DNA of 64,000 bases, from NCBI GenBank assembly GCA_009823505.1, contig VZQC01011003.1, positions 2,485,977-2,549,976 on the forward strand, read 5' to 3'. Shown here piece after piece: positions 1-11,620 of this stretch. The notes beneath the pieces are model-generated. The model did not search any database, was not told where the DNA came from, and saw nothing but the letters and a program-made list of their open reading frames with translations. Position numbers and translations under genes: made by a program. Source of the stretch: Rhizomys pruinosus. Taxonomy: Eukaryota; Chordata; Mammalia; Rodentia; Spalacidae. Each line of letters opens with the position of its first letter. Position 1 is the stretch's first letter.

Positions 1-831
1 TTTTCCTTTGACAGCTGTTGTATTTTCAAAATTGGGAAACTTTTCATTAACATAAGGAGTTTTAACTTCTCTGGCAGCCCAGTGTCATCATCCTCCCTTG
101 GCTCGGTGGGCAGGCGCTGACCCACATATGAAACACATCAGCATCAGTGGTATTCCCAGTACACCTAGCCCTACCTCCTTATAGTACCTGCCTGGCCTTG
201 CAGGCACCCACATTTGTAAGCCCTGGATTGAATTCCGATTGCCTCTGAGTGCTATGGAGCGCTTCAGTTCAAAGATTCAGATGAGACTGAGAGTTGGAGC
301 AAAGAGGACACAGATTGTAAACTTTTGGAGGTCCTTTTTGCACAGGCTTGGACCTGGGTGCTCCCTGAAAATACAGGAGAGACCAGGTAGCAAAGGAGTT
401 CATGAGAGAGTGTGTGGTAGATACAGAAGTGATCCATGTCACCACTGCAGGAGGGAAAACTCATCTGCCAAGTGTAGTTCCAAGTCAGGGAAGGAGCCAA
501 AAGCTTGGCGCTAAAGCATTAGAGAGCCCCCACAGGGCCTTAGCAGGTTGGGTTTTAGGAAAGTCACAGGAACAGTGGCCTGTGGCCCAGCTCCCAAAGG
601 CACCCTCTGTGAGGAGGAGAGTGGCCATTACAAACCAAGTGTATTTCTGCATTAGGAATTGGTGTGCTCAAAATAAAGGTCCAAGATCCAGTGTGAACCT
701 TCTGAGTTTCGGTTGGCAGGAAGCAGAGGTTTCAGAAAAGGGGCCAGTTTTAAAAATTCAATATCACTGGGAGAGAAAAAAACAAAAACTTCAGTTGGTT
801 AAGAATGAAGGCACTTTCAACTAAGAGCATG
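1..831. other. Intronic sequence, no gene recognised
   Basis: Open frames here are short and lack start context, splice sites or any recognisable family. No interspersed repeat was recognised. The last few bases run into the 33-bp tandem array. Confidence 0.5.
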
Positions 832-1062
832 TTCACGTCTGAGACAACAGGGACGCAGACAGTGGACATGTCTGAGACAACAGGGACTGAGACCATGGAC
901 GTATCTGAGACCACAGGACATGAGACCCTGGACATGTCTTAGACAACAGGGACTGAGACCATGGACGTATCTGAGACCACAGGACATGAGACCCTGGACA
1001 TGTCTTAGACAACAGGGACTGAGACATTGGACATGTCTGAGACAATAGGGACTGAGACTGTG
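832..1062. repeat. 33-bp minisatellite with 66-bp higher-order period
   Basis: About seven tandem units of 33 bp are present. Two unit types alternate: one carries CATGTCTGAGACAACAGGG, the other CGTATCTGAGACCACAGGA. GACATGTCT starts at 865, 931 and 997, giving an exact 66-bp dimer period. Because 33 is a multiple of 3, the minus strand stays open across the array, which produces an 87-codon frame that I do not regard as a gene. Confidence 0.9.
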
Positions 1063-1100
1063 GAAGAAAAAAAAAAAAAAAAAAGAATGAAGGCATTTAG

Positions 1101-1270
1101 GCTGGGGTGTTGCACACGCCTTTTAATCTGGCCTTTGGGAGGCAGAGGCAGTGGATCTTTGTGAGTTCAAGGCCAGCCTGGTCTACGCAGAGTGAGTTCC
1201 AGGCCAGCTGGGGCTACAGAAAAAAAAAAAAAAAAAAAAAGACCAACAAAAAAAAAAAAAAAATAAAAAG
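1101..1270 (+). mobile_element. B1 SINE
   Basis: The 7SL-derived B1 body is recognisable from GGGAGGCAGAGGCAG and AAGGCCAGCCTGGTCTAC, followed by a long interrupted A tail. The usual GGAGACCCTGTCTC segment before the tail is missing. Confidence 0.9.
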
Positions 1271-2034
1271 ATGAAGTGCCTTTTCTACAACAGGGCACCA
1301 TTGTAAAACATCCCCATGCTTGTGCCAAGGGAAGCTGCTGATGCACATCTTCTTGCATTTGAGTGGCTTCTGGGGTAGCCAGCTGAGCCAGAGTGCTAGA
1401 AACAAAGCCCCGCCCCTCAGGGGCTGACATAAAGCATAGATCTTGCCCAAATGTGGAAAACCTTTAGGGACGCTAAAACCATTAGGGATCTGTAACCTTG
1501 ACTTGAACCAAGCAGAATAAACAAACCCCTGCCCAAATTGGAACTCGCTGGGCGTCTTGCAGAGCTGTCTAACGGCAAAGACTGGAGCCTCTAGGGTCTT
1601 TGAGTGCATTAACATCGTAGCAGCCACTTATCTCCAGTCTGATGAGGCTCTCTGTGCTTCACTTTGTCCTTTGAAATATCTTAAGATCTCAGTTGCCAGC
1701 CTGAGCTCTTGCTCTGAATCAGTAACATACATGTCTTTTCCCTTGAAAATGGGATGCGAAAACCAACTCAGACCTATTGGACGTGTGTTACAGATTCCGA
1801 GGTTGGAAGGACTCCAGAGCATTCACATTTTCCGTGGACAGAGTCTTGGTACATTCCCAACCTTGATTTCTATTTTCAATATCTTTTGTCAGTCTTTCCA
1901 GCTTAATAGTTAAGTTTTCTATATGCAAATGGTAGCAAAACTTTATGGCTGTCTCCCCCTAACAGCTAAGTGGCATCATTTTCAGATTTTGTTTTGACCT
2001 TATTTTTTTTAATTATCAGGCATATTTAAGAATT
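1271..2034. other. Intronic sequence, no gene recognised
   Basis: Overlapping short open frames on both strands show no family similarity and no splice-site support. No repeat recognised. Confidence 0.5.
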
Positions 2035-2300
2035 ATTTCTTCAATAGGGCTGGAGAGATGGCTCAGTGGTTAAGAGAGCCAAGTGCTCTTGCAGAGGATG
2101 GGAATTCAATTCCCAGCACCCACATGGCGGCTAAAAACTGTCTTTGAGCCAGGTATGGTGGCACACACCTTTAATCCCAGCACTCAGGAGGCAGAGGCAG
2201 GCAGATCTCTGTGAGTTCAAGGCCATCCTGATCTACATAGCAAGCTCCAGGCCAGCTGGGAGTAAAGGGAGACCCTGTCTCAAAAAAAATTTCTTCAATA
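2035..2300 (+). mobile_element. Chimeric B2-head/B1 SINE with perfect TSD
   Basis: Bases 2047-2146 are the 5' ~100 bp of B2, with GGCTGGAGAGATGGCTCAG and the tRNA-like B box. They are joined directly to a complete B1 body (2147-2281) with an A tail. The whole unit is bounded by the 12-bp direct repeat ATTTCTTCAATA at 2035-2046 and 2289-2300. The duplication encloses both parts, so the fusion inserted as one element. Confidence 0.9.
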
Positions 2301-2308
2301 AATAGGTA

Positions 2309-2309
<1 letters not shown>

Positions 2310-2361
<52 letters not shown>
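2310..2361. repeat. (CATA)n/(CA)n microsatellite
   Basis: A short ATAC run passes into about 20 CA dinucleotides. Confidence 0.95.
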
Positions 2362-2365
<4 letters not shown>

Positions 2366-2640
2366 ACCAGCTGAGTACATTTAGTGGTGTTAGTATGTAT
2401 ACGTGTTTATGGCTAACCAGTAAGGATTGGGTCTTAATTGGAGCTTGTCCCTGAAGAAAACTAATTTTCTCTCTCTAAGGCACCTTATGATCATATGTCC
2501 TCTGCATTTTGACCAGTTCTGGATCTGTGATAGTCTCTATCTGCTGCATAAAGAAGCTTCTTTGATGAGGAGTGAGAGCTATACTATAAATACAAAGAAA
2601 AGTACTTAGAATACAATTAGAAAATATATTGATTTAGAAA
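2362..2640 (-). mobile_element. L1 3'-UTR-like fragment
   Basis: The text around the CTGAAGAAAACTAATTTTCTC segment and GTGATAGTCTCTATCTGCTGC resembles the antisense of rodent L1 3' untranslated regions as I recall them. No coding part is present, so the family call is tentative. Confidence 0.45.
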
Positions 2641-2852
2641 GTGATAGTAATAGGTTCTCCTCTAAGGTCTATGACCTCTCCAACCATGGGTATTTAGCTA
2701 AATTTACAGTTTCAGGCATGAATTCTCTCCTGGTGAGTAGCCAGCCCTTAAATCCAGTTGGACAGCTGTTGGTTACCCCTGAGATAAAAGTGCCACTATT
2801 GCACCAGTAATATATAAGTTATGTATTATATTGCTCTAAATTTTTTTTAAAA

Positions 2853-3099
2853 AGGAATGTGGAGGGCTAGAGAGATGGCCTAGCGGTTAAGAGCACTGAC
2901 TGCTTTTGCAGAGGACCCGGGTTCGATCCCCAGCACCCACATGGCGGCTGAAAACCGTCTGTACTCCAATTCCAGGAGAACTCCAGTTCCAGGGGAATCC
3001 GACGCCCTCTTCTGACCTCTACAGCATTGCATGACATGGGTGCACCAACCTACATGCAGACAATACAGTAAATAAATAAATAAATAAATAGGAATGTGG
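2853..3099 (+). mobile_element. Full-length B2 SINE
   Basis: A complete local-type B2 at about 2863-3089 has the tRNA-like head, the duplicated CTCCAGTTCCAGG-type centre, the CTCTTCTGACCTCT segment and an AAAT-repeat tail. It is bounded by AGGAATGTGG at 2853-2862 and 3090-3099. Confidence 0.95.
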
Positions 3100-4805
3100 G
3101 ATTTGGTGAAAACCCCAAATCTGCCACGAGGTCGCAGAGTGGTCTGGGAAGTCTCCTTAATTCCTCTTTTTCTATTTCATCCATCATTTTTTTTTTAGAC
3201 AGGGTCTCCCTGTAGCCCCAGCTACATCTATCATCTTACCTGTAAAATGGGTCAGTGCAGACACTTGCTTTGGAGAAGAATAATGAGATAAAATGAAATA
3301 ATGACTATAAGTTGATTACAATATTGTCCAGGCAAAGCTCAAGAGGACAGGGAGGGGCCCAGGATATCAGCTCTTTCTGGCTGTTACCTTCAAGGTTCAT
3401 TTCTCCCATTCACACCAGGACCTTCCCATAAATCCAAAGGGTATCAGCCATGGTCGGTGCCTTCCCTGCCCTAGGCCTTACTGCCTTCCCAGAGAACTCT
3501 GCTGAGTAGTGCCATGCCAATTCTCTTTTCTCCTGCTCTAGTTCAGCCCTGAAAAAGCTAGTATTTTAATAGAAAAACTTTCCTTTCCTAAAACAAGAAA
3601 GAGAGAAAGAAGGGAAGATGGGAAGAAGGGGTGGAAGAAGACAAAGGGGCTGAGAAGGGAAGGAGAGGGGAAGAGGACGAAGATGGAAGGGGATGGCAAG
3701 GACACACAGATGAAATGAAACAGGCGTTCAGGAAAGCAGAGACTGCTTGCTACCTTATTTATCAAAAGCGAGTCACAGAGCAGCCTGGCCAGTGAAGTCC
3801 ATGTGTGGGACTTTCTTTTCTTCTCTTCCCTGCTTCACCCATGTGTCTGGACTTGGAGGGAGCAGGTTGGCTGTCTGAAAAGAATGACTGTTGTGGCTAC
3901 TGTGTCCCTCCCAGAGCCTTCTAACTTCCCCCATGGAGGGCTCAAGGTCTTTGATCCCTTTTGGCTGTGTCTGCTCCAGTCTACCTTGAGGTATCATCTC
4001 AAGCCTAGAAAGTGACATTGTTTGTTGTGGTCAGTTCGCCTGTCTAATTGAGTCAGCTTTCGAACTCTTGATCTGAACTGATCAAATTCACAGACTCCTA
4101 ATTCCAAATTAAACAATATTATTTATTGAATCGAGCATATGTGCCATTCACTGGTCTAAATGCTTTTCCAACACCAACCCTCTTTCAACTGGAAATATGG
4201 TCCCAGAGCCAGCAAGAATCTCTGACCTCAACCGAGACAGCAAGAATCAGGATCCACCTTTTTATTTTCTTGAGATAGAATCTTGAATAAAAACCTGGGC
4301 TTCAGTCCTGGCATGGCGCTTACTTGCACAACTGTAATCTTTTCTCTCTTGCCTTCTGTCTGCAATCCCCGTGTCTCTACCATAAAATATTCCAAACTCC
4401 TTCCACTGATGAAATGTTCGGAGGTACTCTTTGATGTCCAGGGTCTACAGTAACAACTATGAAATGGACTTCAAGTGACCAGAGTAGCATCCTGGCGGCT
4501 GGATGTCCTGTAGAGGGAGCAAGGTCTGGTCAGATGGGTCTCTTTGGGTGAAAGGTTCACAGGGTAACTTGATAGTATTGACCAGCTGTCAGAATACATA
4601 ATCTCCTAGTATTTTTATATTTATAAGTGCAGACCAAAAGAACCTGAAAGAAATAACAGACCAATGAGTAATTTAGACTTCAGTGGTGTGAGGGATCGCA
4701 TGGCTTGTGTGTGTTAATGAGATGTTTCTCCCTTTGCCAACTTACATGTACTTGTAAGCAACTAAATATTAACACATGCCCAGGGGATATGACAACCTAT
4801 TTGGA
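3100..4805. other. Intronic sequence with purine-rich tract
   Basis: No gene recognised. Bases 3590-3700 are a nearly pure purine stretch on the + strand (GAAAGAGAGAAAGAAGGG type). A short antisense B1 scrap (GACAGGGTCTCCCTGTAGCC) lies at about 3198-3225. The open frames at 3.5-4.0 kb are without family similarity. Confidence 0.5.
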
Positions 4806-4809
4806 ATTT

Positions 4810-4970
4810 ATGTAGAAACATGCCAGAGTTTCATTAGTGGCCTGGCCACTGTGCTAAGTATTTCTGTTATATTCTATGTAATTCTCAAAACAAACTGGTG
4901 AGGTAGAATTGGAGTCAAATTTCAAAAATGAGAATACTAAAAGGTTTGAAGTTAGTGTTTGAACAAATGT
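4810..4970 (-). mobile_element. MIR relic
   Basis: The order GTGGCCTGGCCACTGTGCTAAG, then AATTCTCAAAACAA, then AATGAGAATACTAAAAGG matches the antisense of the MIR 3' half, with substantial decay. Confidence 0.5.
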
Positions 4971-4974
4971 CAGT

Positions 4975-6545
4975 GGTGTAAAGAGACTGAAAAGAAGAAA
5001 GATGGCTAACAGCTTTAAGACCGTTTGTCCTGAGCAATTCTCTTTCTGTCCAAACTGGCTTACTCCAGTCCATAAACCAAAGACCCTATGATTAGGCTTA
5101 GCAGGTGCCCCATTTTGGCATGTGTTAGCAAACTATGGATATCCCTCATCTTCTCACCTCAGAGACAGAACAAAGATACCAGTAGAATATGCTGATAGTT
5201 GTGAGGAGTTCAGGAGTCTTGCCTTGTACCTTCCTCCTGGTGGTGTTTTGTACTTCCAGCCAGCAATTTGCAGGAAGCTGACCAGATGGATCTCTATACT
5301 GTGAAAGCTTGGTTACAGGGTTGGCAAAGCAGAATTTGAACTTAGGTCCATTGCACTTCATTCCTGAGCATTCTCTTCACTTATTACAGAGCTCTGGGAG
5401 GCCGCTGGTAGAAAGAGGCATTTGTAGGTCCCAGAACTCTCAGGCCTATATACTGGCTTGCACAGCGAGTAGTGGAAGCCATCTTGCAGGGGGTCACAGA
5501 CGCCAGATGCTGTCAAGCTGAGCTATGCACATCCAACTGTAAGAGCCAATACCATTCTTGTCTGTGCTGCTCAGGCCCCAAAAACAGAGGCAATAGCTGT
5601 CTTTTTCAGACTCGATAGCTGTTTTATACCAAATCAGAAAAAAAAACTGACCTCAGGAAGGAAATTCGAGGTCTCTTTCAGACTTGTATAAACCATGTTG
5701 TATTCTTTACACATTTCTCTGAACTGGCTTCCATCCTTTTCCTGTCTAGCACTGCCATCATGGACATCCTCTCACAGGGTCCAGTGGCCTTTCTGATCCA
5801 CAGCACTTTGATTTAATGGGAATTTCATAAGGATTCTCCTTGGTCTTTCATAGCACAGGACCATCATAGGCTGATGTAAACATACGCAGGTGGAAGTTAA
5901 GAGAAAGCTGTGACAGTGGAAAAGAAAGGACGGAGTGGCTGAGACACTGATAGATGAATGCATGCAAACTTGGCCCAGATAAGAGGAAGAAATAACAGAG
6001 GCCTCTGGGATTTGAAGTCTGAGGAAAAGAAGGGTTTTTTTTAATTAAACATCGATACAATTTGGATGTCTTAACTTTGAAAGGCTGGGGTGTTCAACTT
6101 GACCCTCCCAAGAAACACATCCAGATTTGATCATAGCAAGAAGTCAAGAACAAAGTTATATATTTGCAAGATATCTGCTCAGCTGTGATGGTTTCAACCT
6201 AAGATGAGCCTTCTTCAGATAAAATAGCTATGAACAAAGGACTGAGAATGCTGAGTTCAAGATGAGGAGTGGCAAGGAGTCCCAGAAATGTGTCATGGCT
6301 ATAGAGTTAAAGAAGAAAGCTGCTATCGTGTGAAAATCTGAACCAGGATAAAGTTCAGGGTGGTAAGCTTAAAACTGTAGATTCCCAACCCTCTCCACAA
6401 AGAAACCCTGAGATGGTTATAATGCACTCAGTCATGAGGTTCCCAAATGGATCATCAGCCACTTTGCACAGCTAATGTTTTCTGTTAAACTTAGGTTTGA
6501 TTTTGTCAGTAAAGACATTTTACTTGAATCACCAAACAGTCAAAA
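4975..6545. other. Intronic sequence, no gene recognised
   Basis: Frames of 60-71 codons occur on both strands without recognisable products. No interspersed repeat recognised in about 1.5 kb. Confidence 0.45.
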
Positions 6546-6546
6546 A

Positions 6547-6822
6547 CACATTGAAGGGACTGGAGAGATGGCTAGGTGGTTAAGAGAGCCAACTGCTCTT
6601 GCAGAGGACCTGGGTTTGATTCCCAGCACCCACCCACATGGCGGCTGAGAGCCGTCTTTAACTCCAGTTTCAGGGAAATCCAAGGCCCTCTTCTGACCTC
6701 TGCGGCATTGCACGACACAGGTGCACCAACCTACATGCAGACAGTACACTCATACACATAAAAAATAAATAAATAAATAAATAAATAATAAATAATAAAT
6801 AAAAATTAAAGCCCGCATTGAA
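6547..6822 (+). mobile_element. Full-length B2 SINE
   Basis: A complete B2 starts at 6556, carries the fixed GTCTTTAACTCCAG passage that marks the junction point used by the chimeric SINEs, and ends in a long AATA repeat tail. CATTGAA recurs on both sides (6549-6555 and 6816-6822) as a probable short TSD. Confidence 0.9.
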
Positions 6823-6953
6823 TATATAAATATAAAACAGTTCTCATCTATTACTAGAACATTTACATTATATGGGTAGAATTCACACAACAGGCACTTT
6901 GTGAGTGCATAGCTTATAATGGTATTTAGTCAACAAGTTGACTACAAGTTCTG

Positions 6954-7229
6954 GAACCTAGAATTTTTTTATTTATTTATTTATTTATTTTTATGTGTAT
7001 GAATGTATTGTCTGCATGCAGGTCTGCGCACCCTTGTCGTGCGATGCCGCGGAGGTCAGAAGAGGGTCTTGGATTCCCTTGGAACTGGAGTTCTCCTGGA
7101 ACCGGAGTCACAGACGGTTCTCAGCCGCCATGTGGGTGCTGGGGATAGAACCCGGGTCCTCTGCAAGAGCGGTCGGCGCTCTTAACCGCTAGGCCATCCC
7201 TCCAGCCCCCTCGAACCTAGAATTTTTTT
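6954..7229 (-). mobile_element. Full-length B2 SINE, minus strand
   Basis: The inverted B2 lies at about 6971-7212 with an AAAT tail at its left end and the head (GGGCTGGAGGGATGGCC) at the right. The 17-bp direct repeat GAACCTAGAATTTTTTT at 6954-6970 and 7213-7229 marks the insertion. Several CpGs are retained, suggesting a young copy. Confidence 0.95.
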
Positions 7230-7256
7230 TATCCCATTTCAGGTTAAAAGGGGAAT

Positions 7257-7415
7257 GAGCTGAGCATGGTAAAGCACACCTTTCATCCCAGCACTCGGGA
7301 GGCAGAGGCAGGCGGATCTCTGTAAATTTGAGGCCAGCCTGGTCTACATAGCAAGTTCCAGGCCAGCTGGGGCTACAGGGAGACCCTGTCTCAAAGAGAC
7401 CAAAAAAAAAAAAAA
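7257..7415 (+). mobile_element. B1 SINE
   Basis: Complete B1 from GAGCTGAGCATGGTAAAGC to the GAGACC-A tail. Confidence 0.93.
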
Positions 7416-7487
7416 AGGCAGGGAGGAGGTAGAATGAACAATCTTGAGTTTTCAGATAAATTAAATTCTGGCACCCAAAACAGAATA

Positions 7488-7690
7488 AATGGTTAAGAGT
7501 GTGGGCTTTAGAGCCTCCTGTGTCTAGCTTATAATTCAGTTTTCTCGCTATTTATGAATATTTGGGCAAGCTGTTTATCCTCTCTGAGTTTCCTCAGCTA
7601 TAAGATGGCATATTAGTTTTCTGTGGTAAGACTAAGATACTTGAATGTTTTGCAGCAATATTCTTAGTGCTTAGCTGACTGGGAAGGTCT
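7488..7690 (+). mobile_element. MIR relic
   Basis: TGGTTAAGAGTGTGGGCTTTAGAG is followed by the conserved MIR core TGGGCAAGCTG and TCTCTGAGTTTCCTC, then ATAAGATGG. Order and spacing match MIR. Confidence 0.7.
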
Positions 7691-7699
7691 GTAAATTTT

Positions 7700-8321
7700 A
7701 GTAAGTGATGTTATCAGTACCATTATTATTGCCTTTTATGGGAAAACAAAGTTTCTATGTTCATATGTGTTTTTCTTATTAAGTAACTTTGACCTACCCA
7801 AAGTCTGGTGCAGGTCATTTCTGCAATGATATGTTCTAAACCAGAAATATCACTCACTGGTTTACTTTTTAAGCTGGAGAGCTATTTTAATTGATACTCA
7901 TTGTCAAGAGCTGGACATATGATTATAATCACAATGACGACAAAGAATTTGTGTTTAATATTAATATAAAGATACATGTATCACTTTTTAAAAACATGAT
8001 TTTTTTAAAGATACCAGATGGTTTATATTTGAAGTCATCATTACAGTTATATCTTGTTTTGCCTTTTTTCTTGTCTAACTTCAAGGCCAGTTAGAACCAG
8101 GATTGCAAATAGACAATAAAAGTCTTTTGGTGTTTGTTATTCAAAGCTCTTCTCAGGTTGTAATTAAGCATGTAGTATTTTATATCAAAATTAATGTAGA
8201 TTTAAACATGAAATCCAGTCAATTTAGTGTAGTTATTAATAAAATAATGGACAAAACTCACCCAATCATTTCAAGAGGCACAGAAAAAAGCATTTTACAA
8301 ATTCTAGCATTTTATTAAAGC
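7700..8321. other. AT-rich intronic sequence
   Basis: Two frames of about 70 codons at 7891-8318 are AT-rich, start at arbitrary ATGs and show no known domain. No repeat recognised. Confidence 0.5.
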
Positions 8322-8791
8322 AAGAAATTCAGGGCTGGAGAGATGGCTCAGCAGTTAAGAGTGCCGACTGATGGGGCTGGAGAGATGGCCTAGTGGTTAA
8401 GAGCACCGACCGCTCTTACAGAGGACCCGGGTTCGATCCCCAGCACCCACATGGCGGCCGAGAATGGTCTGAAACTCCAGTTCCAGGAGAACTCCAGTTC
8501 CAGGGGAATCCGACACTCTCTTCTGACCTCCGCGGCATTGCACAACACGGGTGCACAGACTTGCCTGCAGACAGTACATTCATACACATACAGAAATAAA
8601 TAAAATTAATAAAAAAAATTTTTTTTAATAAAAAATAAGAGTGCCGACTGCTCTTGCAGAGGACACAGATTCTATTCTCGGCACCCACATGGGGGGTAAG
8701 AACCCTCTTTAAGGCCCACATGGGGGGTAGAACCTTCTTTAACGCAGGCTTGGCGGCACACATAAAAAAGAAAAGAAGAAAAAGAAATTCA
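8322..8791 (+). mobile_element. Chimeric B2-head/B1 SINE, short B1 part, split by a B2
   Basis: A B2 head starts at 8332, is interrupted after GTGCCGACTG at 8370, and resumes at 8637. It then passes a local duplication of CCCACATGGGGGG plus TCTTTAA into only about 20 bp of B1 start (CAGGCTTGGCGGCACACA) and an A-rich tail. The outer 10-bp TSD AAGAAATTCA lies at 8322-8331 and 8782-8791. Confidence 0.8.
8357..8650 (+). mobile_element. Full-length B2 nested in the chimeric SINE
   Basis: A complete B2 (8371-8636) inserted into the older head. The 14-bp TSD AAGAGTGCCGACTG, made of host B2 sequence, is perfect at 8357-8370 and 8637-8650, giving a clear order of events. Confidence 0.95.
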
Positions 8792-8811
8792 AGGAAGTTT
8801 TTTTCCTCTGA

Positions 8812-8995
8812 TAAAGTGATCTTTTTTTTTTTTTTTGGTCTTTTCGAGACAGGGTCTCCCTGTAGCCCCAGCTGTCCTGGAACTCACTCTGCAGACCAGG
8901 CTGCCCTTGAACTCACAAAGATCTGCCTGCCTCTGCCTCTCAAGTGCTAGGATTAAAGGCAGGCGCCACCATGCCCAGCTGGTAAAGTGATCTTT
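8812..8995 (-). mobile_element. B1 SINE, minus strand
   Basis: The inverted B1 runs from its poly-T at 8822 to GCCCAGCTGG. TAAAGTGATCTTT recurs at 8812-8824 and 8983-8995 as the TSD. Confidence 0.95.
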
Positions 8996-9079
8996 ATCAC
9001 ATCGCTTTTTCCTCTGGTAAACTGATGAAGTGCATCTATGTGAAGTCCTCAGCTTCACATATTTCATACATGAGTTCTG

Positions 9080-10135
9080 TATTTACATGGTATCTACCCC
9101 TCCCTCTCCCTCTGCTAATTCTTTCCACATGCACTCCACTCCCTCTTAATTTCATGACTTCTCTTTGATTTTATATAGATTATGTACACCTATATTAAGC
9201 TATTGAGTCTGTTTAGTGGTGCTATGTGTACACGTGTTTAGGTCTAACTACTTTGGGATTGAATAATATACTCTCCATCTCATCCCTGGAGAAAACTGAT
9301 CCTCCCTCTCTCTACTGCCATTGATTGCCTATAGCTCTTCATCTATATATTGAGCCCTGTGAAATTTCCCCCTTCCACATTGTCATGTCAACTGGTATTA
9401 TCATTTTGTTCAGGCAACAATATTATCGAGATTTCATGGCTACAGCCTCACTGTCATGTCAAGGGAAATTTGTAAAGCCTACCAACCACAGCAATGACCA
9501 GCCCAGCAAACTAACCCTAAGTGGAGCAATAGTGGCAATATTATCTTGGGAGGAACCAAAGCTGTCTAATTAGAATTAAGGCCCACTCAGTAGGAGGGAA
9601 TTCATGCCTAGTACTGTAAACTTAGCCAGATTCCCATGGGAGGAGAGGTCATAGACCCTAGAGGAGAATTTGCTACTGCTACTTTCCTAAACCAGTATAA
9701 TTTCTCACTATATTCTAAATACGTATCCTTATGTCCACAGATAGTGTAGCCCTCACCATTCATCAAAGAAGTGCTTTTCACAATAGACGAAGACTATTAC
9801 AAAGATCCATAACTAGTCAAAATGCAGAAAACAATGTTTTGACTGTGGGTGGCTTTATCGTAAGTTTTGAATTAAGAAACCTTCCTTTAAAATTTCATTT
9901 GGCTCTCCCCCTTGGGGGCTCAGGGAGTATCACTAAAGAGGGGCAGGAAGAATGCACAAGCTGGAAGGTAGGAAGAAGCACTGGGAACTGCCATTTTCTT
10001 GGTATGGCATAACCATTGCCCTCCTCAACTCAAAGCAGCGCAGTTACCTGCACCGGGCCTCTACCAGACTTGCTCTATCTACAGGCGTAGCTGTAAGAGG
10101 GGCTCATGGGCCCTGTCCCTCCCTGCTGATCTAGT
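9080..10135. mobile_element. Probable L1 3'-UTR-derived region, family uncertain
   Basis: CCCCTCCCTCTCCCTCTGCTAATTC, the TTAGTGGTGCTATGTGTACACG segment and CCTGGAGAAAACTGATCCTCC resemble antisense rodent L1 3' UTR. The block at 9.7-10.1 kb (GGCTCAGGGAGTATCACTAAAG, later GAGGGGCTCATGGGCCCTG) also looks repeat-derived. Frames at 9325, 9731 and 9952 are treated as non-coding. Confidence 0.4.
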
Positions 10136-10613
10136 AGCCATGAGAGTAAAAAAGACAATAACTGAATGAGAGAAAATATTTCCAAATCATATCTAATAAA
10201 TCAATATTCAGAAAATACAGAAAGCTAAAGCTCAGCAGAAAAAAAAATTCATTTTCAAAGATAGGCAAAGGAGGTGAAGACATTTCTTTCTTCACAAAAT
10301 ACAAATGGCCATTAAACACATGGAAAGATGCTCAACAGTACTGGTCTAAAGAAAAATGTAAATCAAAGCCATAAGTTACCAATTTATACCCACTAGGGTG
10401 GGCAATCAGGCAGAAAAAAGATAAAAAGAAAGCAAATGTTGACAAGGATGTGGATGAATTGGAGCCTTGAACATACATTGTTGAAGGGAATGTAAACTAA
10501 TACAGCCACTCTCAGAAACAATCAAAGGACTAAACATAGTTGCTATATGACCTAACAGCCTCTAGTAGGTATACATCCAAGGGAAATTAAAACATCTATA
10601 AACCCAAGAAGAA

Positions 10614-10887
10614 TGTCCATGTATTTTTTTTAAATGATTCATTATTTTTTTATTTTTTATTTTATTTATTTATGTGTATGAATGTACTGTCTGCATGTAG
10701 GTCTGTGCACCCGTGTCGTGCAATGGCGCGGAGGTCAGAAGAGGGTCTCGGATTCCCCTGGAACTGGAGTTTCAGACGGTTTTTGGCCGCCATGTGGGTG
10801 CTGGGGATTGAACCTGGGTCCTCTGCAAGATCAGTCGGGTGTTCTTAACCGCTAGGCTATCTCTCCAGCCCCTGTCCATGTATTTTT
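10614..10887 (-). mobile_element. B2 SINE, minus strand
   Basis: Inverted B2 at about 10629-10872 inside the L1M relic. TSD TGTCCATGTATTTTT occurs at 10614-10628 and 10873-10887. Confidence 0.95.
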
Positions 10888-11209
10888 AACATTACTCTTT
10901 ATCTCCCCAAATCTCAACAACTTGAATGTCCATCATCTGGTGAGTAAACAATGTGGCATATACACACAACAAGCTATCCAGTCATGAAAAGAAATTAAAT
11001 ACTAGTACATGTTACCACACTGATAGACCTTGGATGCATCATACTAAGTAAAAGAAACCAGACACAAGGAGACATGGTCTTCACTTCCATTACATAAAAT
11101 GTCCAGGATAGGCAAAGCCATAGGGCGCAGAATGTAGATCTGCAGTTGTTGGGGGCCAATGTGAGAAATGCTTTGGGGAGTTAAGTATATGCTTAAATAT
11201 TTGGGAAAA

Positions 11210-11363
11210 GCCGGGCATGGTGGCACACGCCTTTAATCCTAGCACTTGGGAGGCAGAGGCAGGAGGATCTTTGTGAGTTCAAGGCCAGCCTGGTCTACAG
11301 AGTGAGTTCCAGGACAGCTGGGGCTACAGGGAGACCCTGTCTCGAAAAGACCAAAAAAAAAAA
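11210..11363 (+). mobile_element. B1 SINE
   Basis: Complete B1 beginning GCCGGGCATGGTGGC and ending CTCGAAAAGACC plus A's. It keeps the intact 5' end and a CpG in the tail region, so it looks young. Confidence 0.95.
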
Positions 11364-11438
11364 TTGGGGAGAATGATAAATACATTCTGAAATTGGTTAT
11401 GGTAATGGTTATACACCTGGTGAGAATACTAAAGACCA

Positions 11439-11620
11439 CTGAATTGTACATCTTTTTTTTGGTCTTTTTGAGACAGGGTCTCCCTGTAGTCCCAGCTGTC
11501 CTGGAACTCGTTCTGTAGATCAGGCTGGACTTGAACTCCCAAAGATCCTCCTGCCTCTGCCTCCCAAGTGCTAGGATTAAAGGCATGCACCACCATGCCC
11601 GGCCCTGAATTGTACATCTT
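11439..11620 (-). mobile_element. B1 SINE, minus strand
   Basis: Inverted B1 with the 16-bp TSD CTGAATTGTACATCTT at 11439-11454 and 11605-11620, inserted in the L1M 3' UTR. Confidence 0.96.

Noticed and set aside
402..824. 140-codon + frame near the window start
   Set aside because: No recognisable domain, no splice-site support; length is within chance for low-stop intronic sequence.
8397..8763. Recurrent 60-70-codon frames of one protein-like type (Tyr-Cys-Leu starts) seen at several places
   Set aside because: They are translations of B2 SINEs in one orientation, repeated because the SINE is repeated.
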